From Gordionus sp. m RMFG-2023 (taxonomy: Eukaryota; Nematomorpha; Gordioida; Chordodea; Parachordodidae), in the NCBI RefSeq assembly GCF_954871325.1, contig NC_088777.1:13493366-13557365 (forward strand): 64,000 bases of DNA, read 5' to 3'. Below, piece after piece: positions 1 to 13,700 of this stretch (position 1 is the stretch's first letter; each line of letters opens with the position of its first letter). A program made the position numbers and the translations under genes. A model generated the notes under the pieces. That model made no database searches and was not told where the DNA came from. It saw only the letters and a list, made by a program, of their open reading frames with translations.

Positions 1-290
1 CTGCTTGATGGCATTGGACAAGCTTTTTGCAATTTCATTCTCCTTGTTGAACAAGGAGTTTCAAATATAATTCTGTTTACAGAATCCCCTAATACTAAAT
101 TTTGCAAGACCATAAAATTACCTTCATTAACATTATTATTGAAATTCAAGCTTCTGAATCCAAATGGCCACGTAATTCTAGGCCCTGCAACAATATAGAA
201 TGGCCTCAATAGTTAGTTTGATCTTACATCTATTTTCTTTTGCTATTTAAACCCTATTTTTGTCAATATGTGATAAAATGGGATCATAAT
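1..290 (-). mobile_element. Internally deleted copy of the ZMYM1-like hAT transposon
   Basis: Bases 1-80 match about 22002-22100, and bases 85-290 match about 22735-22955, of the hAT at 20595-23334. The roughly 630 bp between are missing. Both blocks are minus-strand transposase sequence. The copy continues beyond the window's left edge and does not code. Its right end is replaced by the MITE at 290-590. Confidence 0.85.
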
Positions 291-590
291 CGAATTCGAG
301 CCGGACCTAATATTTTAAATAAAAAAATTTCGGGTTGGGTCGGGTCGGACCTTGTAAATTTTTTAAAATATATCTAAATTTATCAATTTTATATTGAATT
401 TTTTATGTAAAATAAAAATATTTGATTTTATTTATTGAAACTAAACGACTAACATAAGTCTTTTATTTTGAGTAATTATAAAGATTAATTTCTATATTTA
501 AATAAATTCGGGCTGGGCCGGGTCGATAAATTTTTTTTAAAAAAAATCGATTTCGGGCTGGGTCGGCATCGAACTTATATAACAAATGAT
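290..590. mobile_element. hAT-type MITE, copy of the 61826 family
   Basis: GGTCGGGTCGGACC near the left and GGGCTGGGTCGG near the right surround the core TTTAAAATATATCTAAATTT shared with 4850-5215 and 61826-62136. The terminal ATCTGCA motifs are lost. Confidence 0.8.
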
Positions 591-1440
591 TATTCAGCTT
601 TACTCAGTTTACTAATATCATATAAAACAATAAATAGAATAAAATAACTAACAAATAGACTGACTCAATTGATGGTGAAGAGATTAATTTAAGAAAACCT
701 TTCAATTGTGACCACTTGTAACACCTCTTAAAAATGGTCAGACTAAGGCCCTTTCACATAATTATTTAAAAATACTTAAATACCTAACTTCCCTAAATTT
801 ATAACTGGTGTATTAATTTCCCGTAATTAATTAGGCCTGATATCAGAGATAAGACCAGGCTGGCTTACTTACACTACGTTCTCTTCTAAATTAAATCATT
901 TTTAAATAGCGGGAGTCATTTATTGTATGGCGCTGTGTAATCGAAATGTGATTATGCATTATTTTAAGATTCTTTGGAAATGGTTGATAATAAGAGGAAG
1001 TTGGTCACATCACAAATAGACTATATGAAAATTTATCTAAGTTTTCAACGTCGAATATTAAAAAAAAAATACATTATAAAATATAATTAACTAACTTTAC
1101 AATAGTGGTATGTAACTTCATAAATTAACAACCAAAAATATAATAAAGATCTAAAAATAAAAATATTATACTTATTATATTATAACGTTAATAATAAATA
1201 AAACTGGAAGTCATTTGATTTGGGTCCGCTGTCTCGAATATTAAAAAGTATCAAAAATACAAATAAGCTAAAATGGCGACCAATATGGCCCCTAAAGGTT
1301 GAAGCGAGAGATTTTAAATTATAAATATAAAATTAAAATATGGCCGCCAAAAAATTTCAATCGGTTACTACATATGAGAGAGATTTTATAATTTAAATTA
1401 ATATTAAATTAGTAACGAATTATTAGAAATTTGTAATTTA
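591..1440. other. AT-rich DNA, nothing recognised
   Basis: No open frames or repeat ends. An imperfect pair, AATGGCGACCAATATGGCC and ATATGGCCGCC, lies at 1272-1350. Confidence 0.5.
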
Positions 1441-1477
1441 ATAAAGTAAATAATACAATTTTTAAATATTTATTAAT

Positions 1478-1890
1478 TAATTGATATATAAAAAAATTAA
1501 ATATAGGATTGTTTGTAGTATTTAATATAATGTAATCAATATAATTAAATTTAATATAATAGTTAATATTATTAACATAGTTAGTATATATATATTGAAT
1601 ATAATTATTTATTTACATCATATATAAAATTTAAATATTTATAATATATTTAAATATTTAATATATGTATTTAATATTAAATTAATTGATATATAAAATA
1701 ATTAAATATATGATTGTTTGTAGTATTTAATATAACATAATCAATATATTTAAATTTAATATAATAGTTAATATTATTAACATAGTTAGTATAATATATT
1801 TTATATATTAATTTACTTATATATTGAATATAATTGAATATATATTTAATATAATATATTTACATCATATATAAAATTTAATTATAATTA
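1478..1890. repeat. Tandem repeat, about 204-bp unit, two copies
   Basis: The block from TTGATATATAAAA...TTAAATATA through GATTGTTTGTAGTATTTAA to ATTAACATAGTTAGTATA starts at 1481 and again at 1685, with small changes. It is extremely AT-rich. Confidence 0.85.
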
Positions 1891-1949
1891 TTTATAATAT
1901 ATTTCGATATATAAATATATATTGGTTTATATAATATATTGCTTTATGA

Positions 1950-2390
1950 TTAATTGGTATATGTTAATTACTTAACTTACTAAGAAATCTTTCTAAATAA
2001 ATTTTTTATCGTTGGATTTTTACTTATTTATATAATCATTAGATTTCCTCACATCTTTTAATTTTTTTGAGATTCTATTAGTATATATAAGTTACCTAAC
2101 TTAGTAGGAAATCCCTGAATAAATTTTTTATCGTTGGATTTATACTTATTTATATAATCATCAGATTTCCTCACATCTTTTAATTTTTTTGAGATTCTAT
2201 TAGTATATATAAGTTACCTAACTTAGTAGGAAATCCCTGAAAAAATTTTTTATCGTTGGATTTATACTTATTTATATAATCAACAGATTTCCTCACATCT
2301 TTTAATTTTTTTGAGATTCTATTAGTATATGTTACCTAACTTAGTAGGAAATACCTGAATAAATTTTTTATCGTTGGATTAATACTTATT
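1950..2390. repeat. Tandem repeat, 122-bp unit, about 3.6 copies
   Basis: ATTTTTTATCGTTGGAT occurs at about 2003, 2125, 2247 and 2365. TTTCCTCACATCTTTTAATT and TTACCTAACTTAGTAGGAAA are repeated at the same spacing. Units are more than 95 percent alike, so the array is recent. Confidence 0.93.
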
Positions 2391-2728
2391 GCAATGTTAT
2401 ACATTTATTAGCAATAAAGGATATTAATTTATTTTATTAAATAATATTGGATTCACAAATAAATATATAATCTTATAATACATTATTTATAAGGGTATCA
2501 TTTAGTATAAATATACGAATAACGGTTAAATACAGAAAAAAATAATTGGATAAAAAATGCGCATAAATGCAATACAAAACGTTAATAAATAAATAAAAAA
2601 TCACAAAAATTGTGGATAAATACAATATAAAATTAGGCTATAAATGTAAGAACGACCATAATATTGTAATTGGCGTATACCACTTCTGTATGACCCGACT
2701 AGAATATAAATACTTAGACTAATAGCTG

Positions 2729-3121
2729 TTATTTTATTGACAACATGAAAATTATTGAACAATTAATATAATTACATGACGGAGGAAAAATCGTGAAAAA
2801 AGAATATATGGCAAAAGTAGACATTGTAGTTTTAAAAAAACTTAAATGTGATTTTGTGTGCTCTTGGGTTAATATAATATCACCATTTGAAAGGGGAAGG
2901 GGGTGTCGTGTTAATTGAATAACACGTCCCATAATGGATTTAACTGATAAAAAGGTAGGTAACGTTTTGGGGTTTTGCATACAGAAAGGATCGAGTTTTC
3001 TGTCTCTCATAACCTTTCTGTATGTCTTTCTAATACTGATATTTTGATTTAACATAATAAGTTCTGTTTTAAGCATATTGATCGTGATGAGCGTATTATT
3101 TATATCTTCATCTATGATCAA
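2729..3121 (-). other. 130-codon open frame, unidentified
   Basis: It is open from ATG at 3121 to a stop at 2729 with mixed composition (KAxRTYRKVMRDRKLDPF-like stretch, LTRHPLPLSNGDIILTQEHT). This is longer than expected by chance in such AT-rich DNA. No domain is recognised. It could be a transposon remnant or a chance frame. No splice partner was found. Confidence 0.25.
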
Positions 3122-3396
3122 TATGCTTGTGTCATTATAAAATGAGTATTTAAAATCCTCCTCCCTTTACAATGTTTTGTATGGCATTTATAATATATTA
3201 ATTTATCATTAATGTACAAATACTTATTAGAATATAAAAAGTCATTATTATATTTTGATTTTATTAATTTATAAATTGATTTTTTTAAAAAAATAAATCT
3301 TGAAAATTGAATTGTGATTGATCTATTTAAAAAGAAAATAAATTTTGAATATCATTGCAATTAAATTGATATAATGATTATTATTAATATAGAATT

Positions 3397-3602
3397 TTAC
3401 ATGGAATTGATGCATAATTATTTTTACTGACAACAGCTTCTTGGGTGTGAATAGGAATATCATCTTGAATAACTTTATAATTGATATAGTAAATGTATTA
3501 ATCATATTATATTTACATGGAATTAATGCACAATTGTTTTAACTGACAACAGCTTCTTGGGTGAGAATAGGAATATCATCTTGAATATAGCTTTATAATT
3601 CT
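3397..3602. repeat. Tandem duplication, 116-bp spacing
   Basis: TTTACATGGAATTGATGCAT followed by CTGACAACAGCTTCTTGGGT and GAATAGGAATATCATCTTGA occurs at 3397 and again at about 3513. Confidence 0.9.
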
Positions 3603-4849
3603 TTAGCATCATACAGAAAAATAATTTTTTTGAAGGCAGATTGCATCTATAATATATTAATATAAAATTTATCTATAATTAATATACTCGTGCATTCTTT
3701 GGATATAGTAAAATTGTTCTTAACAATCCAGGGTCCAAGGCATGGTTTATTTGTGTATGTAAAGTAAGCAGTATGCTTTTTAAAGTGATTAGGCATAGCC
3801 ATCTGAAACAGGTATTAGTGGATTATATTTTGTTAAAAAAAATAGTAATAATTTTCCTTAACTAAGATTATATCTTAATTTCAAATAATATAGCCAAAGT
3901 ATAATATTATTACAAAATACTTTTAAAGTAATAATACTTTATTGAATGTATGATATATCTTAATTTTATTTAAGATAATATTTAAAATATTAGTATTGGA
4001 GAATATGTACAATATTTCCTATAGACTGAATGAAGTATTGAAAGGTCTATATTTATGGGCAAGTTGATCTACTAAAATTTAATATTATAATAGAAAACAA
4101 AATATCATAATAATACATTATCAGATTTGGTCTGGGTAGGATGTGACCCTTTTGATTGATATTACTATATGCACCTTTATATACTATATAAATATAATTA
4201 TGTAATTATAATAGCATAAAATATCTCCATGTCATATTTAATTAATAGTTTAAAAAAAATTGGTTACCTTTATACTTCCTATTTATATAAACTCAAAGTA
4301 TTATGCTGGGTTGATTATTGAAAAATGGTATTTAGCTTGTAAATTCAATTTCACCTTTTTTCACCTTTTCGTAAAGCGACAAAACGTATAAAGTTAATAA
4401 TAATTCGAGACTACGGGACGATACGAGTCATTTAAATTAATGATAACTTTTAAAATTTTATTTTTATAAAATAATTTGTTGTATTTTTTATATCAATATT
4501 TTAATTTTGACTGGTCCTATCCATAAATTCTTAACTTTATTAATATATTTAGTACAAACTGTATTATTATTTAGTTTATATTACATTTCTTTTCTTCTTC
4601 TATTTTTCCGCTTTTTGACAATAATAATTAGGTTCAATTATTATATAAAATCAGTTGATTCGCCTTTTTTGATAATTAACATTATAATTATAAAATACTA
4701 TATTATATTATAATAAACAGGTGCTTTTATAAATATATTTCATATTTTCATATAAAAATAATGTGAATTTTTATCCTTTACGTATATGATGACATGCTAT
4801 TTAAATTTTAAAAATGCCTTATAAAATTGTGTGAATTATTAGAGAAAGG
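3603..4849. other. AT-rich DNA, nothing recognised
   Basis: The open frame at 4507-4713 encodes only Leu/Ile/Phe-rich sequence as expected from AT-rich DNA. Confidence 0.5.
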
Positions 4850-5215
4850 GAGTAATCTGCAAAAGTAGGCCCGGCCCGAGCTCGGCCCGGCCTAAACGGC
4901 CTAATATTTTCAAAAAAATCGGGTTCGGGGCGGGTCGGGCCTAATATTTTTATAAAAATTGGGCCGGGTTTTAAATTTTTTTTAAAATATATCTAAATTT
5001 ATCTTTATATTGAATTTGTAAAATAAAAATTTTTGATTTTATTTATTGAAACTAAACGCCATATATATGTCTTTTATTTTAAGTAATTATAAAAATTAAT
5101 TTCTATATTTAAATAAATTCAGGCCGGGTCAGACCGGTAAATTTTTTATAAAAAAATTTCTGGTTCGGGCCGGGTCGGCATAACTTTTAAAAAAATTAGG
5201 CGTTTTAAGGGTAAT
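4850..5215. mobile_element. hAT-type MITE, copy of the 61826 family
   Basis: It starts GAGTAATCTGCAAAAGTAGG, nearly the same as TAGAGATCTGCAAAAGTAGA at 61826. GGCCCGGCCCG follows. The AT-rich core and the right GGCCGGGTCGG module also match. The right terminus is decayed and no clear duplication remains. Confidence 0.85.
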
Positions 5216-7524
5216 TAATGCGAAAGCTAATTATTTGTTAATGTATAAAGTAATAGGAATTAGTATACTAATAATTTTGTTGTTTTCTGTGTCAGGGTTT
5301 CCACCATCTAATATTTTTTTAATGAAGTTAGTCGGGGTTATTAGTCTTATCAATAATCATGCGATATAGTAGAAAGATGGAAATCAATATTTTAGTCAAT
5401 CCCATTTAATTTTATAATGTGACTTTGATATTTTATAAAAAACTCAAATCGTGACCAAATTGTCTGAAATTTATTGGTTAGGCATGTTACTCATAATGGA
5501 ATATATTTTCAGTACAAATTAATTTGCTACCCATTTATTTATTATCACGTTTGTTTAAACTCATATTGTATAATTACGCATATTGCGATAACATATATAA
5601 AAATAGTTAATGATTAAAAGGGGGAAAAAAATGGCTAGGAGATTTTGTTCATTCAATGATTTATTCATTCTTTAATTATCAATTAAGATAAATGGTAAAT
5701 TAGGTAAAAAAAAATTTTTTCCTGAACTAAATTTATAAAAAAAACGGAAACTTCATTGACACTTTCCCATAGCATTGGGTACTTAGAGCGCGTTTTGTCA
5801 TTCAACATGGCTTTATAGATAGAATAGATTTTTTAATTAAATTTTTTGAAAATATCTTAAAAGTGCTTTTGAGAAATATGTATTATATTTATTCATATGC
5901 TATTATCCAATTTTCTAATTCAACCCTTACCTTCAACTAAATTTTTTTTGGCATTGACAAGAGTTTTTCTTAATCTGAGGATTTGATACCAAATAAATAA
6001 TATTTCCAAATTAAATAGACGAGGGACGAATGTGGAAGCGTCCAGTCTTGGGTAATATCTTTGGGCCGCGTCTGGTCCTGAAAATAATAGACATAGTATA
6101 GAGATTTGTAATATTTATATTTACTTTATATTTAATAATTTAATTAAGGAAAATGGTAAAATCTTTCTCAATTTTTTGTTATAAGTTTGATTCAAAAATA
6201 ACGAATAAAATTTTTTTTTTGAATACTTATCATTTATAATATCTGAATTCCTCTTTTCTCTCCTATGCCCATAATTAATCATATGAACCTTGCCCCACTT
6301 CTTCGAACTTATGGAATGGAGTCAAGATTAAAATTCATTTTAAGGTTAATATAAATGATTATTATATATGATTTTTTTCATAATATTTATTTTATTTTTG
6401 TAAATAAATATTATTATTGGTTTGAACTTATTATCATTAAAAAGTTATTAATTTTTTTAAAATCGTATTATGCACTTCTACAAATAGCTAAAATTCTTAA
6501 ATTTTGAAAAATAACGAAATTAAATATAAAAATTAGGGTTTTAAAAATATTTTATAATATTTATTTTTCAATTAAAAAAATTAACAAAAGAGGTAAATCA
6601 AAAAAATAAATTATCTATCACTAGAGTCTGATAAAACTCTGTTCCCATGTCTTTAAATAAATGCACAAATACAAAAAGCTAAACCAATTATTTTTGAATC
6701 ATTCTTATGTGGGGCTAAATCGATATGAAAGCACTCTATTCTTTTATGAAGACGGAATCCCTCTAAAAATCTTTCTGTTTTCAAATATAATCCTTATGCA
6801 TAGTTATAATTAAAGTGCGTGCATAACGATCTTTTAGAAATCTCATTCTAAATCCTTTTCCTTAGAATTCAATCAAATTCAATTATTGGATTTTAGTATA
6901 CCTTTTCAGAGTAAAAGAGAAATTCCAAATATAAATTTTCAAATTGCTTATTTATATTAAAAAAAATGTTCCTTTTCCATTCAAAAAAAATCTAGAGTAT
7001 TGATTCCAATCAGCCTAATATTTTCTAATTTTTAAATTCCAAATCAGATTCTTTAAAATCTCCATTTCAAATTATAGAACCTCATCTGATAAAAAATTAA
7101 TTGTAATGTCTTACATATATATAGAATATACCAACATTTTTAGAGATTACAGAGCATGTTTTATTTTATAATTGACGAAACAATACATACTTTTAAAAAA
7201 AATTCAAAAAATCGTAAAATTTCCTATATTTCGGGGAAATAAAAACTTTAAATGTGTCTTAAGTTACATTTCATCCTATTCTATTTAGACACACTAATCA
7301 AGAATTCCTCCAAAAATCGTAAAAAAACCTTTGAAATCAAAATTCTTTCAATTTTATTTGAAAAAAAAATCCATCAACAAAAATTATCTCAGTATTTGGG
7401 GGAAAAAAAACAATTCATATCTTATTTTATGTGCTTTAGATAATATAAAACAAAGGATTGGAAGAATAAAACCGATATAATGAGATTATAAGTTGCTAGA
7501 ATAATAAAATTAATAAACCAAACA
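5216..7524. other. Upstream region of the receptor gene
   Basis: This is AT-rich DNA that should contain the promoter and any 5' non-coding exon. No CpG-rich patch and no convincing core promoter motif stands out from the AT background. The open frame at 7252-7443 has no recognisable motif. Confidence 0.4.
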
Positions 7525-7761
7525 ATGGTATTATCAAAAGCCATAACATTACTACTGATGCTAGATATTACAATTGTTGATATTAATTCTCTAGACACTC
7601 AATTTAAGAAAGATCTTAATATAGGCGGCTTGGTTTCTCTTAGCGGAAGTTGGAATGGCTCCTACGTAATTCCAGCAATAGAGTTGGCCTTGCAACATGT
7701 AAATTTGAACAAAGAGGTTCTGACAGGCTATAGTCTTAAATGGATTTGGAATGATACTAAG
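7525..7761 (+). CDS. GABA-B receptor exon 1: signal peptide and start of ligand domain
   Basis: This exon encodes 79 codons starting at ATG and ending in AAG before a GTATAT donor (phase 0). The first 18 or so residues have a hydrophobic core (ITLLLMLDITIV). The stretch GGLVSLSGSWNGSYVIPAIE aligns with the first beta-alpha unit of GABA-B ectodomains, including the tryptophan that contacts GABA in GABBR1. The start is the only in-frame ATG that gives a signal peptide. Confidence 0.85.
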
Positions 7762-10700
7762 GTATATAGTCATAAACATAAAATAAAATCTTAATAAGAA
7801 AGAAGGCAAGGAAATATCAATAGTGAATAATATAAAGGAGGGAAATAAAATCTATTTGTAGACCATTTTACTCCTATGAAAATTGTTAAATCAAGAAAGA
7901 GCAAATTTTACAAAATTTTATGAATTGAGAGGTAAAATGATAGTTAGGGAATAATGATTACCCCATTCCCCTTTTTTTTGATACTCCCAGATTACCCATT
8001 CAGATTTGCATTGTGATTCCAAAATAGCGAAATCTAAATATATAAAATTAAATTCTGACCATAACCACTGCTATCCTTAATATAAAATTTTTTACTATCA
8101 ACTTTGAGATGTTATAAATCTATTTTCTAATTTAGTGTGACCCTGGAACAGGCTTAAAAGTATTTTTCGATTTTCTTCTCCAAAAACCAGCTAAAATATT
8201 TATGCTCGGTGATGGTTGTAGTGTCGTTAGCATACCTATAGCCTCCACAGCTAAGAATTGGAATTTAGTTCAGGTAATTTTTTTAATTCATTTTTCATAT
8301 AAAAAAATTATAACCGATTAGTATATTCTTTTAATTATTATCTTTAATTCTATGGCAACTGTAACTTAAAAAATATATTAATTAACTTTACTAAATTAAA
8401 AGAGAAAGAACCACACTTTATATTTACGTTAATATTCTATCAAAAAAAGGTTTCTTATGGCAGTACAAGCCCTGGGCTATCTGACCGCCAAATCTATCCT
8501 TATTTCTTCAGAACAATTGTCACTGAATCAGAACAGAACAAGGCCAGAATATTCTTATTGAAAACATTCAACTGGACAAAAGTGTCTGTTATCTTCCAAA
8601 ATATTCCTTATTTTCAATCGGTAAAGAAACAGTATATATATATAATACCAGGACCAGCAGAGAGTTAGCATTTGCAAGGCCCGACCCGGATCTAAAAATT
8701 TTTTGGCGTTACCCGGATTTTTTTAAATATATTATATTTATTTAAATTTTTAAAGGTAATTATGGCAATTTAAAATATTCGGTTTTAAAATATCTGGTTC
8801 GGCCATGGTGTTTTTAAAAAAGTTTAGGTCCGACCTTAATATTTGTAGATCTTACATATCTATGATATATACTATATATTAGACACTTCTCTACCCCCCC
8901 CCCCCCTCCCCACTCACTTAATCCAATATCCTCTCACTAAATCAAAATTATCAAACAAAATAAAATTAAACCTTCCTATCTTATTCAAATACTTAAGCAT
9001 CTTTACAACTCTCTACCTCCCCCCTCTTCTATCTCTCTTCCCCGGGATAGAAGTATCTGCTATATCTAAATAATTATTTACAATCATTTAGTGATAATCG
9101 GATAAGAATTAGTGAAGTTTGTCTTATACGAGTAACTTTATTTTTTTTTATGTGAGTTACTTTACATATACGATTTGAAATAATTACAAATACTTCAGTT
9201 TTTTTTATTATTTTAAAAATGTAAAATCCACCACTTATTTTTTTAAAAATATAATTTTGTGATCCAAGTTAGAGGAAAGGAAAAACTTAACTGGTTTACA
9301 TCATATTATTTTAAAATCAGCAACCGAAAATGAATGAAGGAATAATACTTTAGAAGAAGATGATATAGACCTAAAAGATTCCAGTTCCACCCACCCATTT
9401 ATGGTATGTTAGATATTTTTAATAGAGCAGAGTATGTTGGAAGAACTTCCACATTCTCTCTTTGTCAGTGATTTAACCATTAACAATATCTACCAAAATT
9501 AATAATAAAGTAAATGCATATTTCAAAGGTTTCATATGCTTACTCTGGTATTTAAAATCCTGTATCTGTGATAAAATTTTATAACAAAAATGCTTCAAAT
9601 TTTTTGATGCGATATTATTATTATATTTTCATAATTTTTATAAAATATTAAACATTATAAATTTTATATTTATGAATTATTGAAATAAGCATTTTAACCT
9701 TAGTGAGATAATTATTTATAAAATCATTAAATAGATAAGTGGTTAATTTTATATTAAAATAAGAATGTTTAACATATAGATAATTAAGATAATAATTTAT
9801 AAATATATCATTAAATATAATATAGTCCGATGAAAAATTGAGATTTAATATTAATTAAATTAGCGTAAAATTAGATTTTTTAATACTTAAAAATAAAGAA
9901 ATATTAAAGGTCCGTTTGCAAGTATTTTATATTAATTTCATATTTATACTAAAATTCTTAAATAATATATTATGGCCAGTTTACACATAGTATATGACCA
10001 GATTATAAACTTATTTTGATTGGCCAGAAAAACAACTTTCATATAAACTTATCTAGCTCAAAAAATTATTATAGTTAGAGCTTTGGTTCAAATTTTATTT
10101 TAAAGAATAAGAATATGCTACACATTGATATTAAATATGTTTGGTTAAACCCAAATCTGAATACATTTTTCGAAAAAACAAAATCATGGCCAGTCATATA
10201 CCACATCTCCCGTAGACATTTTTTTATAATGTTTATGCTATACGATATTTTATTTAATAAATCAAAAATACTTATTAAAAAAGGTATTTAATAGATACTA
10301 TAATAAACATTATTGCTAATTACTTTTAAATTGTGTTCTCTTCCTGGAATACTAAAGTATTAATTTTGGACAAAAACGTTGAAAGATTCTAGAATTTGAA
10401 TGTAAATTGGTGCCCAAAATTTTGAGCAATATATCTTTTAGATCATAAAATTAAAGGTTTATTTTTTTTTAAAAAAATCGTGATTATTTTTAAAAATATT
10501 TTATTCAATCGAACAATCATAAAATTAAGATTTCCCCACAAATCTGACAATATGTATTTCAAGGAAGAGAAGGTATACGTTTTACGTTGACATAAATTTA
10601 ATGGCTATCTTTATAATATTTTTTATATTAAAGTAATTATTTCGCTGGTACACCAAGAACAACAGATAGGGTTTAAACCTTGTATATATGGAAGAATTTT

Positions 10701-13700
10701 TTCCCAAGAATTTCAAAATATTTTTAATTTATTCTTTTACTTGCAAACATTGCGATTAAAGATGTGATAGGGATTTCGTTCTTCCTCTTTGTTATTTTCT
10801 GATAAATTTATACAAATGTTTAAATGACTTAGGGCTATTATGCGTACAAGCAATTATGCGTGCCTTGCCTATAGAGGGTCCCTTATATAATTTCTCCAAA
10901 TTTCTTTTATTATCCAGCTTAAAGGAAATAAGGAATATGCAGAGTTGGGCAGGTCCCAAAAAGGAATCTAAATACAGATTTTTTATTAAAAAATGAATCT
11001 TAGATACTGATACTAGTATCTTTTGCAAAATATAAAAAAGATACAAGATACTTGTGTTTATAATATACAGTTTTTATTATCTATTTGTGAAGAACGTAAC
11101 ATACGCATATAGTAAGAATGAATATTCACAATAATTAATAAAATATTTAGATGAGTTAATTAAAATAATCAGAAATTTTAATATTAGTATTAGCCCATAG
11201 CATAGAAAGGATAGGGAGACTAGTATTTTTAATGGGAGTTGACATATTAATTTGCCAAAGAGTATTTAAAATAGATCTATTATTTTATAAGATAATCAAA
11301 TTTTTCAAATAATTTATCATTTATACCTATGCCGTTTCGGCGGACATAACATTGCGCCAAAACTTTTCAATTGAAGTTGATGAAGGTATTGCAGTAATAT
11401 GAAAAAATTTCCATAAGGGAAGGATAATAGTTATTATAATATATTTCGACTTTCTTTAATATAATTTAAAACCTCCAGTTTCAATGTTATTTGTAAACTC
11501 AGCAACATTTATTTCACAAAGAGAAAAATAATCATCATTTTTATTTTCTTTATTAGATGTTAAATCTATTGGTAATTTGAGTTTGATTATATACTCTGGT
11601 ACTAAATTTAAGACTTCTTATAATAATATATTTTGAAAGTATTTTTTTATCATCCGACTTAATCCTAATTTCTTAAAATATGAATGTGATATTGATGCCA
11701 AAAAAGTCTTATTATATTCATATCATAGGAAAATATTTTCTTATTGTAAACTTGAATTTTTAAAATAACCTATGTCCCATTTAAGCACATATAAATAAAA
11801 AACCTTAATTTGTTTAAAAAAATTTGAACCCATATACTTTTATTTTTTTTATATAAAATTGTAACCTTTTTTAATAAAAAGGAATTTTTTTTCTCACTTT
11901 TTTGGATACAGTGAACCCTCATCTTTTAAAAAGGTTTTAAGTAGTAAAAAAAACATAGGTGTCAAAGAGCTAAGGATCACCATGTTTTTAGATCTCACAT
12001 CGGCAAACTTGCTGATAAACAAGAAGCTTCGTCTTGAGGCAAATAATTGTTAAAATTTACAATAATTACATCAGCTTCGTGGGCAGCCTCATCCAAAAAA
12101 TGATATTTTGTAATATTTGAGTTTTTATTCTTCTTTTTATTTTAATTAAAACTTAATTTTTATAATGTATTTATATCAATTCTACTGTTTTTATTACAAT
12201 TATATTTGTATTAATTTTGCAATTAATTTAATACACTTGCAATAAATACACTCATGCTTTTAATTAATAATATAAAAATTAATTTAAGTGTAAAAATAAA
12301 AAAGATTTTTATTTGTTTTATTTTAAAAGATTTTTTATACATGAAAATTACAAAAGATTTACTTTATAAAAGATTTTTTAGCATTTTCAGGTAAAATTTG
12401 ACCTATAGTATCCCATCTTTAAAAAGAAAATCTTCAAATTTTTTTTATTTCAGACTCGAATATAAAACACAATAAATAAATATTTTACGATAATATATCA
12501 CAAATTACGTGCATACTTGTTAGGATCGGTTCTGAACCGTTTCCTTATAAACCCAGTTGCTAAGGTTACAGCATTCTAGGTTGGGATTTCAGTTCCAAAC
12601 CCTCTGGATTGATCATCACAGATTCGGGATGTGAGTAAACCTGTGAGCCGGGTGGTTATTGGCCGGCCACTGATATTTTTGATCATGCCAAAAACGCTGC
12701 CGTTTATGAAAATCATAGTGACTTAGAACGAGAATTTCTTTCTGGAAATCACAGGATAATATTCTATTTTGAGAGAAAAGAGGATCAAACTTCAAAATCT
12801 TTTAACGCTAACCAGAAAAATTCTTTGTTGGCAACTGGTACACCTAATAAAAAGACTTTCTCTATTTTGGGTTAACGTTGAATTCAAGGAGATCATCCTT
12901 ATGTCATTTTTATACATGATTATAAATTACAAAATTGAATTTGAATTTATAATTAATTTTTTTTTATAAATCTAAAAATATGCCGATATATGAGTGCATA
13001 TTTTTAATTTAATTTGGCTTTACTTAAATAAATTCAATTAGCAATTTAAAAAATATATATTGAAAAAAATTACGTCGGTGTGACGATTTCTTCTGTCTAT
13101 ATTGATGCGGCTACTAATAACAGAATTAGAGAAATATTTTATGCAAAATTTAAAAATTTTGGTGGTAAATTAGTGACTATGTTTTTTATATAAAAAAAAT
13201 TGGTTAGTCCACTGAAAATGTTTAATTATGGTCATTACTTTAAAAAAAATAATATTAACTTAAAGTCATTATTTTAAAAACTTTTAACTTAGTTTTCTTT
13301 CAAATCATTGATTATAGCGATATATTGTATAAAATCTTTTGGGAAGATGTGGCTGGGAAGGGCAGATGTGGGGAGTAAATTTTCAATTAGCCTAAGAAGA
13401 TATTTACGAGAACAAGCAAATTTCCCTTCGCTACGCATATGGATAGAAACTTATAACTTAATAAAACTGAAATGACTAAGAATAACAAACCCTCTTTTTT
13501 TTAAAAAAAAGGCAAACATTTTGTTTTTTTAAAATTGAAACTCTAAGAGAAATAATTTATATACCATCCATTAACACTAATTAAATATTTTTATAATTAA
13601 AAAAATATAATTCTCGATTTTTATTTTTGAAGGTTTCATTTAATTTAAAAAAAAATCCAACTAGCAATTAAAAAAAATATAATATACCAAAGTAAAATGA

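Noticed and set aside
4507-4713. 68-codon hydrophobic frame, looks like a membrane protein
   Set aside because: Only Leu/Ile/Phe/Tyr, as expected from AT-rich DNA. No conserved motif and no splice context.
12533-12875. Considered as an extra receptor exon between exons 3 and 4
   Set aside because: It contains in-frame stops and its peptide does not fit between the exon 3 and exon 4 segments, which join directly with matching phase and homology.
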